A program made the translations under genes and the position numbers. The notes under the pieces are model-generated. The model worked only from the letters and a program-made list of their open reading frames with translations, did no database searches and was not told the DNA's origin. This document shows positions 9,152-19,402 of a stretch of 64,000 bases of DNA, in pieces. Position 1 is the first letter of the stretch, and the number at the start of each line of letters is the position of its first letter. The stretch comes from Planctomycetota bacterium (GTDB lineage: Bacteria > Planctomycetota > UBA1135 > GCA-002686595). The stretch spans positions 124,001 to 188,000 of the forward strand of contig JADHOC010000003.1 in assembly GCA_016779205.1 (NCBI GenBank), given 5' to 3'.

Positions 9152-10795
9152 TCACTCCACCGTCATGACGAAGCGCTCCGAGCGGGCGACCCCGCCCGGC
9201 GCGGCCGCGTCACGGACCCACCACTGGCCCTCGAGCTTCAGCCCCAGGAGCTCGGGGGTCGTGGTCAGGGGGAAGCTCCAGGTGGCGTACCCCTCGCCAG
9301 GTCCCACGCCGTCCAGGACGATGGGTCCACCGGGGAGCGGGAGGGTGCGGACCCCAAGAGCAGCGGGGAAGCCGCCCAGGTCCAGCACCCGCAGGCGCAT
9401 GGCGCCGAAGGCCCCGCCGAGGCCGCCGGTGACGCCGACCCGGAAGTTCCCGGAGCCCAGGAAGGGCGCGGGCGTCAGGATCAGCTCGGGGGCCGTCCCG
9501 CCGCTGCCAGCCACCGCCCCGAGGCCCGTGGGCTCGGGGTTGGGGACCGCGCGCTCGAAGCGCAGCGTCGGCCGGTCGAAGGGGTAGGTCTCCGCGGCGA
9601 CCCGGGGGTCGGTGAGCGCGTGGAGGAACTCGGTGATGTCGTCGACCTCGGCCGGCGGGATGATCAGCCCGTTGAGCACCGGGTCGAGGTTGTCGAAGCC
9701 GCCGCCGACCCCGGTGCCGTAGATCGCCACCGTGTCGCGCAGGTCCTGCATCTGGGGGGCGCCGTTGTGGAACCAGTGGTTCCGCAGCGCCACGTTGCGC
9801 AGGGAGGGCGTCTTGAACTTGCCCTCGTCCCAGGGGTACCCGGTGACCGCCGCCCGGCCGATGTCCTCGGACGAGGGACGGAGCGCGAGCGCGTGGTAGT
9901 TGTTGTTCGCGAACAGGGGCGGCGTGTGGCAGACCGCACAGGCGGCCGTGGTCTCGAAGGCCACCATGCCGCGCTGCTGCTGGGCCGTCAGCGCGCCGGG
10001 GACGCCGCGCTGGAAGTCGTCCCAGGGGGTCTGGTCCGCGACGAGGGTTCGCTGGTAGGTCGCCAGCGCGAAGGCGATGCGCACGGGCGTGATGTCCGCC
10101 GTCCCGAAGGCCTGGGTGAAGAGGTCGGGATAGGTGGGGTGGGACTGGAGGGCGACCTGGACGTCCTGGGGCAGGTCGGTGGCGAGGGCCAGGGGTCGCG
10201 CGTCGGCGATCCGCGCCGAGAGGTCAGCGAAGCCCCGGGCGGGCTCGGCCATCTCCACGTCGGAGAGCAGCGGCCCCAGGGACTGCGACTCGAGGGCGCC
10301 CCCGGAGGCGATGGCCGTCGCGCCCGTCAGCGGATCCGTGAACTTGCTCGTCGCCCGCCCGTCCCAGAACAGATCCTGGAAGTAGCCCGCGGTGATGGGG
10401 CTCGGCGCGTAGCGGCCGGTGACCTGGGGCTCCAGGCCGAAGAGAGCGGAGGGCTCGAAGTGGCCGAAGCCGTCCGTGTTGACCACGCCCGGCGATCCGA
10501 ACCCGTCGTCGGCGGTGCCGAACACACCGTCGGGCCCGGGGAAGCGGGTCGCCGGCCCGGAGCGCAGCTCGGCCCCTCCCACGGACGGGATGTGGCAGGT
10601 GCCGCAGGCCATGGAGCCGTCGCTGGAGAGCTGCTCGTCCCAGAACAGGATCTTGCCGAGGACCGCCTTCTCCGCGGTCACCGGGTTCTCGGGCGGGGCG
10701 ACGGGGGGCGTCAGGTACCCCTGGGCCGAGGCCGCGCTGGCCAGCGCGGTACCGAGTAGAAGCGAGACGAGGGGCGTGCGAACGGCGTGGTTCAT
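9152..10795 (-). CDS. Secreted di-haem cytochrome c peroxidase-like protein with an extra C-terminal domain
   Basis: The 547-residue protein has a signal peptide cleaved near ASAQ (residue 25). Two c-type haem sites are visible: CGTCH at 64-68 and CAVCH at 286-290, within a CcpA/MauG-type fold (FWDGRATSKF, KTPSLRNVALRNHWFHNGAPQ). Such enzymes reduce peroxide or oxidise a protein or peptide substrate in the periplasm. After the peroxidase part ends (about residue 420) comes a roughly 115-residue Gly/Pro-rich beta domain (from LGAVAGSGGTAPEL to FVMTVE), not found in standard CcpA. It may be a sorting or binding module; it is not the 138-residue domain described elsewhere in this window. TAGAAT ends 6 bases before the ATG, so the message may be leaderless. 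Confidence 0.9.
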   Translation of the reverse strand: MNHAVRTPLVSLLLGTALASAASAQGYLTPPVAPPENPVTAEKAVLGKILFWDEQLSSDGSMACGTCHIPSVGGAELRSGPATRFPGPDGVFGTADDGFGSPGVVNTDGFGHFEPSALFGLEPQVTGRYAPSPITAGYFQDLFWDGRATSKFTDPLTGATAIASGGALESQSLGPLLSDVEMAEPARGFADLSARIADARPLALATDLPQDVQVALQSHPTYPDLFTQAFGTADITPVRIAFALATYQRTLVADQTPWDDFQRGVPGALTAQQQRGMVAFETTAACAVCHTPPLFANNNYHALALRPSSEDIGRAAVTGYPWDEGKFKTPSLRNVALRNHWFHNGAPQMQDLRDTVAIYGTGVGGGFDNLDPVLNGLIIPPAEVDDITEFLHALTDPRVAAETYPFDRPTLRFERAVPNPEPTGLGAVAGSGGTAPELILTPAPFLGSGNFRVGVTGGLGGAFGAMRLRVLDLGGFPAALGVRTLPLPGGPIVLDGVGPGEGYATWSFPLTTTPELLGLKLEGQWWVRDAAAPGGVARSERFVMTVE

Positions 10796-10801
10796 GACGG
10801 A

Positions 10802-10807
10802 ATTCTA
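10802..10807 (-). promoter_or_regulatory. -10-like hexamer TAGAAT for the di-haem peroxidase
   Basis: TAGAAT followed by six bases and the ATG at 10795. It is one of the closest matches to the TATAAT consensus in the window. Confidence 0.45.
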
Positions 10808-10987
10808 CCGGGGTCTCCAGGTGGGGAGGAGGCCGCCATGATTCCGGAGGGCAGGGAGCCCGCTTCGGTTCCCGGAGATTGCGGGGGGGTCCTCAATACG
10901 GGCCAATGCGGCTGAGTCGCAGTATCGCCGCGGCCGGGCGCCACACCCCCGGGGAGGTCGAAGGGGGCCGCCCCTCGCCCTCACCGA

Positions 10988-12058
10988 TCAGTCGGGCGGG
11001 GAGGTGTTCGGCAGGGGGAGTCGGGCTCCCCCACTTCGAGAGAATCTGAGGGAGGGCCGCTCGACGAGGGCGTAGCTGAGGCCTCCGAAGAGGACGGAGA
11101 GGCCGACCCCCAAGGGGCCAATCCAGCCCCGCTGGCCGCCTGGCAGGTATGCGGCGACGAGGGCGAGGGCCATGGCGTGGTAGAGGTAGACGCTGTAGCT
11201 GATCCGCCCCAACGCGGTCAGGGGTCGCCATGAGAGGCCCGCCCGGAGGCGCGCCCCCGACGGGACGATGCACCCCATCAGGAGGAGGGCCCAGAGCGCC
11301 GATTGCCCGAGGAACCAGAGGTGGAAGCGGCGGTGCGGGACCGGCTCACCGAGCACCAACGACGCCACGCTCGGCGTGAGCAGGAGCATGCCGGCGGCGC
11401 CCACCGCGCCGGCCCAGGCGAGGGCCTGCCCTCCCCTCCCCCGGAGCGACGAGAGGCGGGGCCCGAGGACCGCCAGCAGGGAACCGGTCAGGAAGATCGG
11501 CATGAACGGCAGGACGTTGGGCGTGAAGTCCGGCGCCCTGGCTGGGTAGTCAGGCGGGAAGACCCATGAGAAGCCGGCGATGCCAGCGACCAGCACGAGG
11601 GCCCTCGCCGGCCACCCCGGGAGCGCCGAGAGGACCAGGCCCAGGGCGGGGAGCGAGAGGTAGAACAGCACCTCGACCGGGACCGTCCAGAAGTGCGCCT
11701 CCCCCCGCAGGAAGACCAGGTGCTGGAGGGCGACCTTCGGGGAGAACTCGCCCAGCGCCACGTAGACGCCGAGGCACACGGCGAAGGCGGGGGCGACCCG
11801 CATGAGCCGCCGCACGGCGAAGCGGCCCCAGCCCACCCCCTCGCCCGAGTCCGCCCGCTCGAGGACCTGGGAGGTGAGGAGGAAGCTCGAGAGGATGAAG
11901 AAGAGGAAGACCCCGCCGCGACCGATTCCCCCGGCGTCGAGGCCCGGGAGCACGTCATGGCCGCCGTTGCTGGCGTGGGACAGCAGCACCATCAGCACGG
12001 CGATTCCGCGGAGTCCGTCGAGCGGTTCGGAGCGCTTCACGGCGGTCAGGGTACGCAT
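10988..12058 (-). CDS. Acyltransferase 3 family membrane protein (OafA/YrhL-like)
   Basis: This is an integral membrane O-acyltransferase of the kind that adds acyl groups to cell-surface sugars. The 356-residue product has about ten hydrophobic helices. Family features are LDGLRGIAVLMVLLSHA near residues 13-29, with the conserved His; FFILSSFLLTSQVLE; GRISYSVYLYHAMALALVAA near the end; and the closing YALVERPSLRF. The frame runs further upstream, but the ATG at 12058 was chosen because the conserved N-terminus starts there and it avoids overlap with the divergent glnS. About 50 bases separate the two start codons. The substrate is unknown. Confidence 0.88.
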   Translation of the reverse strand: MRTLTAVKRSEPLDGLRGIAVLMVLLSHASNGGHDVLPGLDAGGIGRGGVFLFFILSSFLLTSQVLERADSGEGVGWGRFAVRRLMRVAPAFAVCLGVYVALGEFSPKVALQHLVFLRGEAHFWTVPVEVLFYLSLPALGLVLSALPGWPARALVLVAGIAGFSWVFPPDYPARAPDFTPNVLPFMPIFLTGSLLAVLGPRLSSLRGRGGQALAWAGAVGAAGMLLLTPSVASLVLGEPVPHRRFHLWFLGQSALWALLLMGCIVPSGARLRAGLSWRPLTALGRISYSVYLYHAMALALVAAYLPGGQRGWIGPLGVGLSVLFGGLSYALVERPSLRFSRSGGARLPLPNTSPPD

Positions 12059-12073
12059 GAGGCGGCGCCTGCG

Positions 12074-12079
12074 TACACT
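12074..12079 (+). promoter_or_regulatory. -10-like hexamer TACACT for glnS
   Basis: Located 29 bases before the glnS ATG, predicting a leader of about 23 bases without a Shine-Dalgarno. Confidence 0.35.
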
Positions 12080-12108
12080 CCTGCGCTCCAGAGCGCCCCC
12101 AGACCACC

Positions 12109-13812
<1,704 letters not shown>

Positions 13813-13849
13813 GGGGCGACGAAGCCGGGAACGGATGGCCCGTCGGGAC

Positions 13850-13855
13850 TACAGT
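13850..13855 (+). promoter_or_regulatory. -10-like hexamer TACAGT for the FixH-like/MbnH-like/PepSY operon
   Basis: TACAGT ends 6 bases before the ATG at 13862, consistent with a leaderless start of the three-gene operon. Confidence 0.4.
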
Positions 13856-13861
13856 GTCCCC

Positions 13862-14338
13862 ATGGGTCCCCGGCGCCGCCTCTCTCTCCCGCTCCTCCCG
13901 CTGCTGCTCATCGGCTGCGCCGGTGGTGAGGGCGACGCCGCGCCGGCGAGCTCCGGGGAGACCCAGCCCGCCCCCCACGTCCTCCAGGTCCCCGCGCCCC
14001 GGGAGCTCACCACCCGCGATGGCCGGTTCCTCATCTCCTGGGCGCCGGTCGGCGGCGAGGTGCCGGTCAACGAGCACTTCGAGGCGGAGGTGACGGTGCG
14101 ACGCGCGGCCTCGGCTGGAGCAGAGGGCGAGCTGGTCGAGGACGCCGTGGTCTCGATGACCTGCTTCATGCCGGACCACGGACACGGGATGCTGCGCGAG
14201 CCGAGGACGGAACCCCTCGGGACGGGGGCCTACCGCGTCCGCGGGCTGCTCCTCCACATGGGCGGCGACTGGTCGATCTCCATCAGCGCCTCCATCGACG
14301 GGCTCGCCTCCACCGCCGACGACTCCATCTCGCTGTGA
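13862..14338 (+). CDS. FixH/YtkA-like lipoprotein
   Basis: The 158-residue product has a lipoprotein signal (PLLPLLLIGC, Cys19) and one beta-sandwich domain at about residues 60-155. The motif MTCFMPDHGHGM, followed by GAYRVRGLLLHMGGDWSISI, matches FixH or YtkA-like domains, whose Met and His residues are good copper-ligand candidates. Its role is inferred from context: it is the first gene of an operon with a di-haem enzyme and a PepSY protein, so metal handling or redox maturation of a periplasmic substrate is plausible. An upstream in-frame GTG (13835) is less likely because ATG 13862 begins the lipoprotein signal and has a well-placed -10 hexamer. Its stop overlaps the next ATG by one base. 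Confidence 0.75.
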   Translation: MGPRRRLSLPLLPLLLIGCAGGEGDAAPASSGETQPAPHVLQVPAPRELTTRDGRFLISWAPVGGEVPVNEHFEAEVTVRRAASAGAEGELVEDAVVSMTCFMPDHGHGMLREPRTEPLGTGAYRVRGLLLHMGGDWSISISASIDGLASTADDSISL

Positions 14339-15762
14339 TGCCGAAGGCTCACCCTGCCGCCCGCCAACTCGCCGCGCCCATGGCCACTCTGGTCGCCGCG
14401 GGGATGCTGGCGTTGACGGCCTGCCGCCGGGAGGCGCCCCCGTCCTCCGGAGCCGAGCTGACCTTCGAGGCGCCCGTGAGCGAGGCGGGGGTGCAGGCGG
14501 CCTTGCGCATGTCGCCCGTGCCGCCGGCGCCGGTGGACCCGACCAACCGGGTCGACGCGGATCCCCGGGCGGCCGAGCTCGGGCGGCTGCTCTTCTATTC
14601 GACCGCGCTCTCCAAGGACGGCGACGTCTCCTGCGCCACGTGCCACCTCCCCGAGGAGGCCTTCGTGGACGGCCGCCGGCTCGCCCTCGGCGTGCTGCCC
14701 CTCGAGCGACACACCATGTCCCTCTGGAACCTGGCGCACCAGCGCTGGTTCTTCTGGGATGGCCGCGCCGATAGCCTCTGGTCCCAGTCCCTCGTGCCTA
14801 TCGAGGACCCGCTGGAGCACGCCTTCACCCGGGCGGGGGTGGCCCATGCGGTCCACGGGGACGACGCGCTCCGGCAGGGCTACGAGGCTCTCTTCGGGCC
14901 GCTGCCCCCCCTCGAGGACGGCGACCGCTTCCCGGCCGTGGCCCGACCCGTCCCCGCCAACGACCGCGCCCACCAGCTCGCGGACGAGCACGCACGCGCC
15001 GCCAGCGAGGGAGACGAGCATCACACGCACCTCTTCGGCAGCGGCTTCAGGCACCCCCACCAGCGCGCCTGGGACGCCATGGCTGCCGAGGACCAGGCGG
15101 CGGTCACGGGGGTCTTCGTCAACGTGGGCAAGGCCCTGGCCGCGTTCCAGCGCCAGATCGAGTCCAGGGACGCGCCCTTCGACCGCTTCGTCGAGGGGCT
15201 CCGGGAGCAGGACGCCGACAAGCTGGCGAGCCTGGACCCCGCCGCCGCGCGTGGCTTCGAGCTGTTCATCGGGGAGGCCCGCTGCATCTCGTGCCACGGC
15301 GGCCCGCTCTTCACCGACCTCGAGTTCCACGACACCGGCGTCCCCGAGGTCCCGGGGGCTCCCGTGGACGACCCGGGCCGCTCGCGCGGGCTGGAGGCCC
15401 TGCGGGCCTCGGAGTTCGGCGTCCGCTCGGCCTGGTCCGACGACCCCGAGGGGCCCGCCGGCGTGAAGGTGGACTTCCTGCCGAGCACGGGCCACGGCCA
15501 CGGCCCGGGGGAGTTCAAGACGCCCTCCCTGCGCAGCGTCGCCACGACCGCCCCCTACATGCACAACGGCGCCTTCCAGACCCTGGAGGAAGTCGTGTCG
15601 TTCTACGTCACCCGGGAGGGGGCACGGCAGACGGGGACGACGGAGAAGATCCTCGTGCCGCTCGACCTGACCGCGGAGGACGAGGCAGACCTGGTGGCCT
15701 TCCTCCGCTCGCTCACCGGATCCCCCCCTGACCTCGCGCGCCTCGGCGCGCCGAACCGATGA
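14338..15762 (+). CDS. Di-haem c-type cytochrome enzyme, MbnH/MauG-like
   Basis: The product is a 474-residue lipoprotein (Cys29 in LALTAC) with haem sites CATCH at 99-103 and CISCH at 316-320. The stretch RHTMSLWNLAHQRWFFWDGR, then ADSLWSQSLVPIEDPLEH, and EDQAAVTGVFVNVGKALAAFQR are the strongest hints to the MbnH branch of the MauG/CcpA family, which oxidises a partner protein or peptide in the periplasm. A His-rich insert (about residues 211-242, around DEHHTHLFGSGFRHPHQ) is a possible extra metal site. The ATG overlaps the stop of the FixH-like gene, and its own stop overlaps the PepSY gene start. No MbnP-type partner is visible; the FixH-like lipoprotein may take that place (inference). 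Confidence 0.85.
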   Translation: MPKAHPAARQLAAPMATLVAAGMLALTACRREAPPSSGAELTFEAPVSEAGVQAALRMSPVPPAPVDPTNRVDADPRAAELGRLLFYSTALSKDGDVSCATCHLPEEAFVDGRRLALGVLPLERHTMSLWNLAHQRWFFWDGRADSLWSQSLVPIEDPLEHAFTRAGVAHAVHGDDALRQGYEALFGPLPPLEDGDRFPAVARPVPANDRAHQLADEHARAASEGDEHHTHLFGSGFRHPHQRAWDAMAAEDQAAVTGVFVNVGKALAAFQRQIESRDAPFDRFVEGLREQDADKLASLDPAAARGFELFIGEARCISCHGGPLFTDLEFHDTGVPEVPGAPVDDPGRSRGLEALRASEFGVRSAWSDDPEGPAGVKVDFLPSTGHGHGPGEFKTPSLRSVATTAPYMHNGAFQTLEEVVSFYVTREGARQTGTTEKILVPLDLTAEDEADLVAFLRSLTGSPPDLARLGAPNR

Positions 15763-16349
15763 CCGTCGACGAGGACCCCGCCCGCCGAGACGCTCCGGCG
15801 GCCGACACGGCGGCGCGATCGCCGAAGAAAAGGGCGCCGAGGAGCAGGGCGCCGAAGCTGAACCGCCGGCTCCATCGCATCGGCGCCCTCGTGTCCGCTC
15901 TGCCGGTCCTGGTCGTCGTGGTGAGCGGCCTCTTCCTGCAGCTGAAGAAGGACTGGGCCTTCGTCCAGCCCCCCACCACGCGAGGATCGAGCGCCGGGCT
16001 GGAGGTCGACTGGGACACCATCCTCGCCGGCGCTGCGAGCGTCGAGGAGGCGGGTATCAGGACCTGGGATGACGTGGACCGGCTCGACGTCCGCCCCGCC
16101 AAGGGCATGCTCAAGGTCCGCGGGAAGAACCGCTGGGAGGTGCAGCTCGACGCCGTCACTGGCGAGGTGCTCCAGGCCAGCTATCGGCGGTCGGACCTGA
16201 TCGAGTCCATCCACGACGGCTCCTTCTTCTCGGAGGGAGCCAAGCTCTGGGTCTTCCTCCCCGCGGCCGTGATCCTGCTCGGCCTGTGGATCTCAGGCGT
16301 CTACCTGTGGCTGCTACCGCACCTGGTCAGGCGCCGACGCCGAGCTTGA
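15759..16349 (+). CDS. PepSY-associated membrane protein
   Basis: The 196-residue protein has a basic N-terminal tail, one membrane helix (about 41-64, IGALVSALPVLVVVVSGLFLQL), a periplasmic PepSY-like region (KLNRRLHRIGALV at the start; RGKNRWEVQLDAVTGEVLQ in the middle), and a second helix (about 166-189) ending in Arg-rich residues. PepSY transmembrane proteins often accompany iron or copper reduction and uptake systems. The ATG overlaps the stop of the di-haem gene (ATGA), so it is the last gene of the operon. Its 3' end overlaps the convergent sulfotransferase-like gene by 23 bases. Confidence 0.8.
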   Translation: MTVDEDPARRDAPAADTAARSPKKRAPRSRAPKLNRRLHRIGALVSALPVLVVVVSGLFLQLKKDWAFVQPPTTRGSSAGLEVDWDTILAGAASVEEAGIRTWDDVDRLDVRPAKGMLKVRGKNRWEVQLDAVTGEVLQASYRRSDLIESIHDGSFFSEGAKLWVFLPAAVILLGLWISGVYLWLLPHLVRRRRRA

Positions 16350-16998
16350 CGGACTCGCCGTAGCCGTACCGGCTGGCCGCAGCCATCATCTCGTCGCGCA
16401 GGTTGCCGGCGGGGAGCCGGTCCCAGTCTGCTCCGTGGGCATCGAGCACCTCGTCCTTGCCGGGGGTCGACGCGAGGACGCGCTGAACCGTGGAGCGGTC
16501 TCGGACGAGGCCCAGGAGGGCGACGATCTCGCTGACCCGGTCCCCCTCGAACTCCTCGGCGAGGAACCGGTGGTAGATCAGGTCGTCGTAGTCGCCGGCG
16601 CCCTCGGCCATTCGGTTCCACTCGAGCCAGAAGCGCATGCAGCGGACCAGCGGTCCGCCCAGCTTCGTCTCGGGCAGGAAGTCCTGGACGAAGGAGCGGC
16701 GCGCCGAAGGCTGCTGGAAGAAGCCCGAGCTGTAGAGGCCGTGGACCGTCGCCAGCGGGTGGCGGACCTGGTGGAAGATGACCGAGCGCTCCGGCAGCTT
16801 GCCCAGCACCGGCGCGGCGAGCCAGGATGCGTCCCCCGCGAGGCGGGAAGGCCAGAAGATGGTGCCGCTGCGCTGGAAGCTCTCGAGACTCAGCACGTCC
16901 TCGTGCCCACAGGGCGCCCCGAGGGCCGTCAGGGACTGCGAGGTGAAGCGGAGCCCGGAGCGGGCGCAACCAGTGAGGACGAACAGGCGTGAAGGCAT
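16327..16998 (-). CDS. Sulfotransferase-like P-loop protein
   Basis: The 223-residue product begins with LFVLTGCARSGLRFTS, a variant of the sulfotransferase PAPS-binding loop (usually GxxRSGTT), and later has FHQVRHPLATVHGLYSS, matching the 3'-phosphate-binding RxPxxxxxS region. Sulfotransferases move a sulfuryl group from PAPS to sugars, peptides or small molecules. The conserved Thr after the Gly is replaced (GLR rather than GTT), so activity should be checked. A purine-rich GGAGTGAG precedes the ATG. The gene converges on, and overlaps, the PepSY gene. Confidence 0.7.
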   Translation of the reverse strand: MPSRLFVLTGCARSGLRFTSQSLTALGAPCGHEDVLSLESFQRSGTIFWPSRLAGDASWLAAPVLGKLPERSVIFHQVRHPLATVHGLYSSGFFQQPSARRSFVQDFLPETKLGGPLVRCMRFWLEWNRMAEGAGDYDDLIYHRFLAEEFEGDRVSEIVALLGLVRDRSTVQRVLASTPGKDEVLDAHGADWDRLPAGNLRDEMMAAASRYGYGESVKLGVGA

Positions 16999-17095
16999 CT
17001 CACTCCGTTCTTCGGCCCCTCTGGCCCCCCATCTGGAATCGAACCTGGCATCTGGAAAGGGAAGCCGGGGGGCTGGGCGCCCGCGCTCGGGGGGC

Positions 17096-17101
17096 TAGAT
17101 T
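17096..17101 (+). promoter_or_regulatory. -10-like hexamer TAGATT for the LOG-family gene
   Basis: TAGATT ends 8 bases before the ATG at 17110, predicting a leader of zero to two bases. Confidence 0.4.
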
Positions 17102-17109
17102 GGCGCCCC

Positions 17110-17724
17110 ATGAGCACCCGCCCCTCCGACGGCAGCCCCTCCCCGCGCCGCATCTGCGTCTTCTGCGCCTCCTCCACCGGCTCGAGCCCCGAGTACGCCG
17201 AGCTGGCCACGCGGGTGGGGCGCTCCCTGGTGGAGCGCGGCTACGGCGTCGTCTACGGCGGGGCCAACCGCGGCCTGATGGGCCGGGTGGCCGACGCCGC
17301 CCTCGAGGCCGGAGGCGAGGTCCTGGGGGTGCTCCCCTTCGGACTTCAGGCCATGGAGGTGGCCCACGAGGGCCTGACTCAGCTGGAGATCGTGGACACC
17401 CTGCACGAGCGCAAGGCCCGCATGATGGAGCTCTCCAGCGGCTTCCTCGTCCTCCCCGGGGGCCACGGCACCCTGGAGGAGTTCTTCGAGGTGCTCACCT
17501 GGCTCCAGCTCGCGATCCACGATCACCCCGTCGGGGTCCTCAACCACGGCGGCTTCTACGACCACATCCTGGCCCACCTGGATCACGTGGTGACCCAGGG
17601 GCTGTTGCGCTCCGAGCACCGGGACCTCCTCCTCGCAGATCCCTCCCTGGACGGGATCCTCGACGCCATGGAGCGCTACCAGGCCCCCCCTCGCCCCACC
17701 TGGGCCACGCGCCCCCGTCCGTAG
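17110..17724 (+). CDS. LOG-family protein (nucleoside 5'-monophosphate phosphoribohydrolase)
   Basis: The 204-residue Rossmann-fold protein matches the LOG (Lonely guy, TIGR00730) family: VFCASSTGSSPEY near the start, GYGVVYGGANRGLMG, the ERKARMMELSSGFLVLPGG region, and the signature PGGHGTLEEFFE. Family members split cytokinin riboside 5'-monophosphate or related nucleotides (AMP, GMP) into base and ribose 5-phosphate. In bacteria without cytokinin biology the physiological substrate is often unclear. The stop lies 3 bases from the stop of the convergent RNase Z-like gene. Confidence 0.92.
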   Translation: MSTRPSDGSPSPRRICVFCASSTGSSPEYAELATRVGRSLVERGYGVVYGGANRGLMGRVADAALEAGGEVLGVLPFGLQAMEVAHEGLTQLEIVDTLHERKARMMELSSGFLVLPGGHGTLEEFFEVLTWLQLAIHDHPVGVLNHGGFYDHILAHLDHVVTQGLLRSEHRDLLLADPSLDGILDAMERYQAPPRPTWATRPRP

Positions 17725-17727
17725 CCC

Positions 17728-18567
17728 TCAGCCCGCGCTGGGGCGGATGCGGGACACCATGACCTGGGTGCGCGCGGCGAGCTCCGCGGGCAGGCGCTCC
17801 TCCACGAGGCGGCGGGCCTCGGAGGGGCTGTGGCGGGCGGAGACGTGGTTGATCAGCAGGTGCTCGCAGGTGAGGCGGTCGGCGAGCGCGGCCAGCTCGT
17901 CGAGATGAATGTGGCCGAAGGCCGCGGCGCGCTCCGGCGTCACGCGGTCGTCGAGGAAGGTCGCCTCCACCACCAGGCGCGGCGCGGCCATCACCTCGGG
18001 GTGGGCGACGAGCCCGTCGATGGAGGTGTCGCCGGTGATCGCGAGGATGGGCTCCCGTGTGGCCTGGTGGATGAGTTCTCCGGCCTCCCGTCGCGCCTTG
18101 ATCTCCGCCCGATTCGCGCCCGCGAGTGAGTCGGAGAGGCGCTTGCAGACGCGCTCGAAGAGGTAGCCCTGGCTGGGTACCCGGTGGGCGGTCTGGAAGG
18201 GCGTGACCTGGAGGTCCGGCCGGAGCGACAGGGGCTCGCCGGGCGGCAGGGGCCGGATGTTGGCCGCGAGCTCGCCGCCGTCGAGCCGGCGCCACACCTC
18301 GAGCAGCGCCTCCACGTCCTCCTCGATCCCCGGCGGGACGACGTAGGTGGCGGGCGGCATCCCGCGCAGGCCCCGCTGGGCCACGTGCTGGACGAGGGAG
18401 CCCAGGTGGTCCGCGTGAGCGTGGGTGATCAACACCACATCCCTCGCCACGGTCCGATCGAGGATGACGCCGACGTCGACGCAGACCTTGAGCGCGGGGA
18501 GGTCAATGCAGGACGCGACCCCTCCGACGGAGACGCCGCTCACCTCCAGTCCGTCGAGTTCAAACAC
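17728..18567 (-). CDS. Metallo-beta-lactamase-fold hydrolase, RNase Z-like
   Basis: The 279-residue protein has the metal-binding motif THAHADHLG near residue 50, then FQTAHRVPSQGYLF, AITGDTSIDGL (bridging Asp) and NHVSARHS (final His). This arrangement is closest to ribonuclease Z, which trims tRNA 3' ends, and to related predicted Zn-dependent hydrolases of the short plant type. No long exosite arm like that of typical bacterial RNase Z is evident, so a different phosphodiesterase role is possible. The start is a GTG preceded by GGAGGAG. The gene lies 46 bases downstream of the PilZ gene on the same strand and may be co-transcribed with it. Confidence 0.85.
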   Translation of the reverse strand: MFELDGLEVSGVSVGGVASCIDLPALKVCVDVGVILDRTVARDVVLITHAHADHLGSLVQHVAQRGLRGMPPATYVVPPGIEEDVEALLEVWRRLDGGELAANIRPLPPGEPLSLRPDLQVTPFQTAHRVPSQGYLFERVCKRLSDSLAGANRAEIKARREAGELIHQATREPILAITGDTSIDGLVAHPEVMAAPRLVVEATFLDDRVTPERAAAFGHIHLDELAALADRLTCEHLLINHVSARHSPSEARRLVEERLPAELAARTQVMVSRIRPSAG

Positions 18568-18613
18568 CAGCAGCTCCTCCGGATCGCCCGGCGCGACCTG
18601 CGGCCATTGGACC

Positions 18614-19366
18614 CTATTCGAAGGCGCTGTTGTAGCGCTCCATGTCGGTCACGCGGCGCTCGATGTAGTCGGCGAGGGCCGCCTGCGCCCGATCGAGGTT
18701 GCGCTTGGTGTCCGACCCCTGCACCACCGTCGTGGCGACTCCCACGCGGGTGCCCATGGCGTCGGCGCTGACACTCTTCACCTCTGCAAGGCAGACGATC
18801 TTGTGGCTGGACCTGGGGATCAAGACCCGGAACTCGAACTCGGAACCCACCGCCAGTCCCAGGTCGGAGGGCACACGGATGCAGGCCCCGCCCATCGAGA
18901 TGTCATGGAGGCTGACGTCGTAGGAGACGCCGTGAACGATGATCTTTCCGCCCAGTCGCTCGTCGAGGCCCGGCCGCGCGCGGCGGTCTCGGCGACGGTT
19001 GAAGAGCCGCAGGAAGCCAGCGTGCTGCTCCCGGTCGAGCTCCACCTCATCCACGAACTGGAACCCGTAACGGTTGGGCTCCTCCGGCGTGGGGAGGGAA
19101 CGGACGATGGACTCGACGCGGAGCGGGCTCGAGTTGAGAGAGGAGAAGGTGATGGTCCGGACAGCGCCCAACACGAGGTCCTTCTCCACGCCCTCGTCGA
19201 ATTCGATGGCAGCCCCGCCGGCCGACATATCGATCAGCCTTCCGGAGACCGGGAGCCCATCACCCGACACCATCTGGACCCCGACCCCGTCCGACCTGGA
19301 CGGCGCAGACCTGTAGTGGCTCCGGTCGGGGATAGCCTTTGCCTTGCTGAAGAGTCGCCAGAGCAT
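18614..19366 (-). CDS. Tandem PilZ-domain protein
   Basis: The 250-residue protein contains two PilZ-like beta-barrel domains, about residues 18-115 and 125-235. The first has RSHYRSAPSR followed by DMSAGGAAIEF; the second has RRRDRRARPG followed by DISMGGACIRVP. These match the RxxxR and (D/N)xSxxG motifs that bind cyclic di-GMP. No catalytic or output domain is fused. It probably senses c-di-GMP and acts through a partner. The gene just upstream encodes a MshEN-type protein, also a known c-di-GMP-binding module, which suggests a shared pathway (motility, surface or secretion; inference). Confidence 0.8.
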   Translation of the reverse strand: MLWRLFSKAKAIPDRSHYRSAPSRSDGVGVQMVSGDGLPVSGRLIDMSAGGAAIEFDEGVEKDLVLGAVRTITFSSLNSSPLRVESIVRSLPTPEEPNRYGFQFVDEVELDREQHAGFLRLFNRRRDRRARPGLDERLGGKIIVHGVSYDVSLHDISMGGACIRVPSDLGLAVGSEFEFRVLIPRSSHKIVCLAEVKSVSADAMGTRVGVATTVVQGSDTKRNLDRAQAALADYIERRVTDMERYNSAFE

Positions 19367-19402
19367 GGTCAGGAGGTCATGGGTCTTTGGGGGCGGCTGG
19401 CG

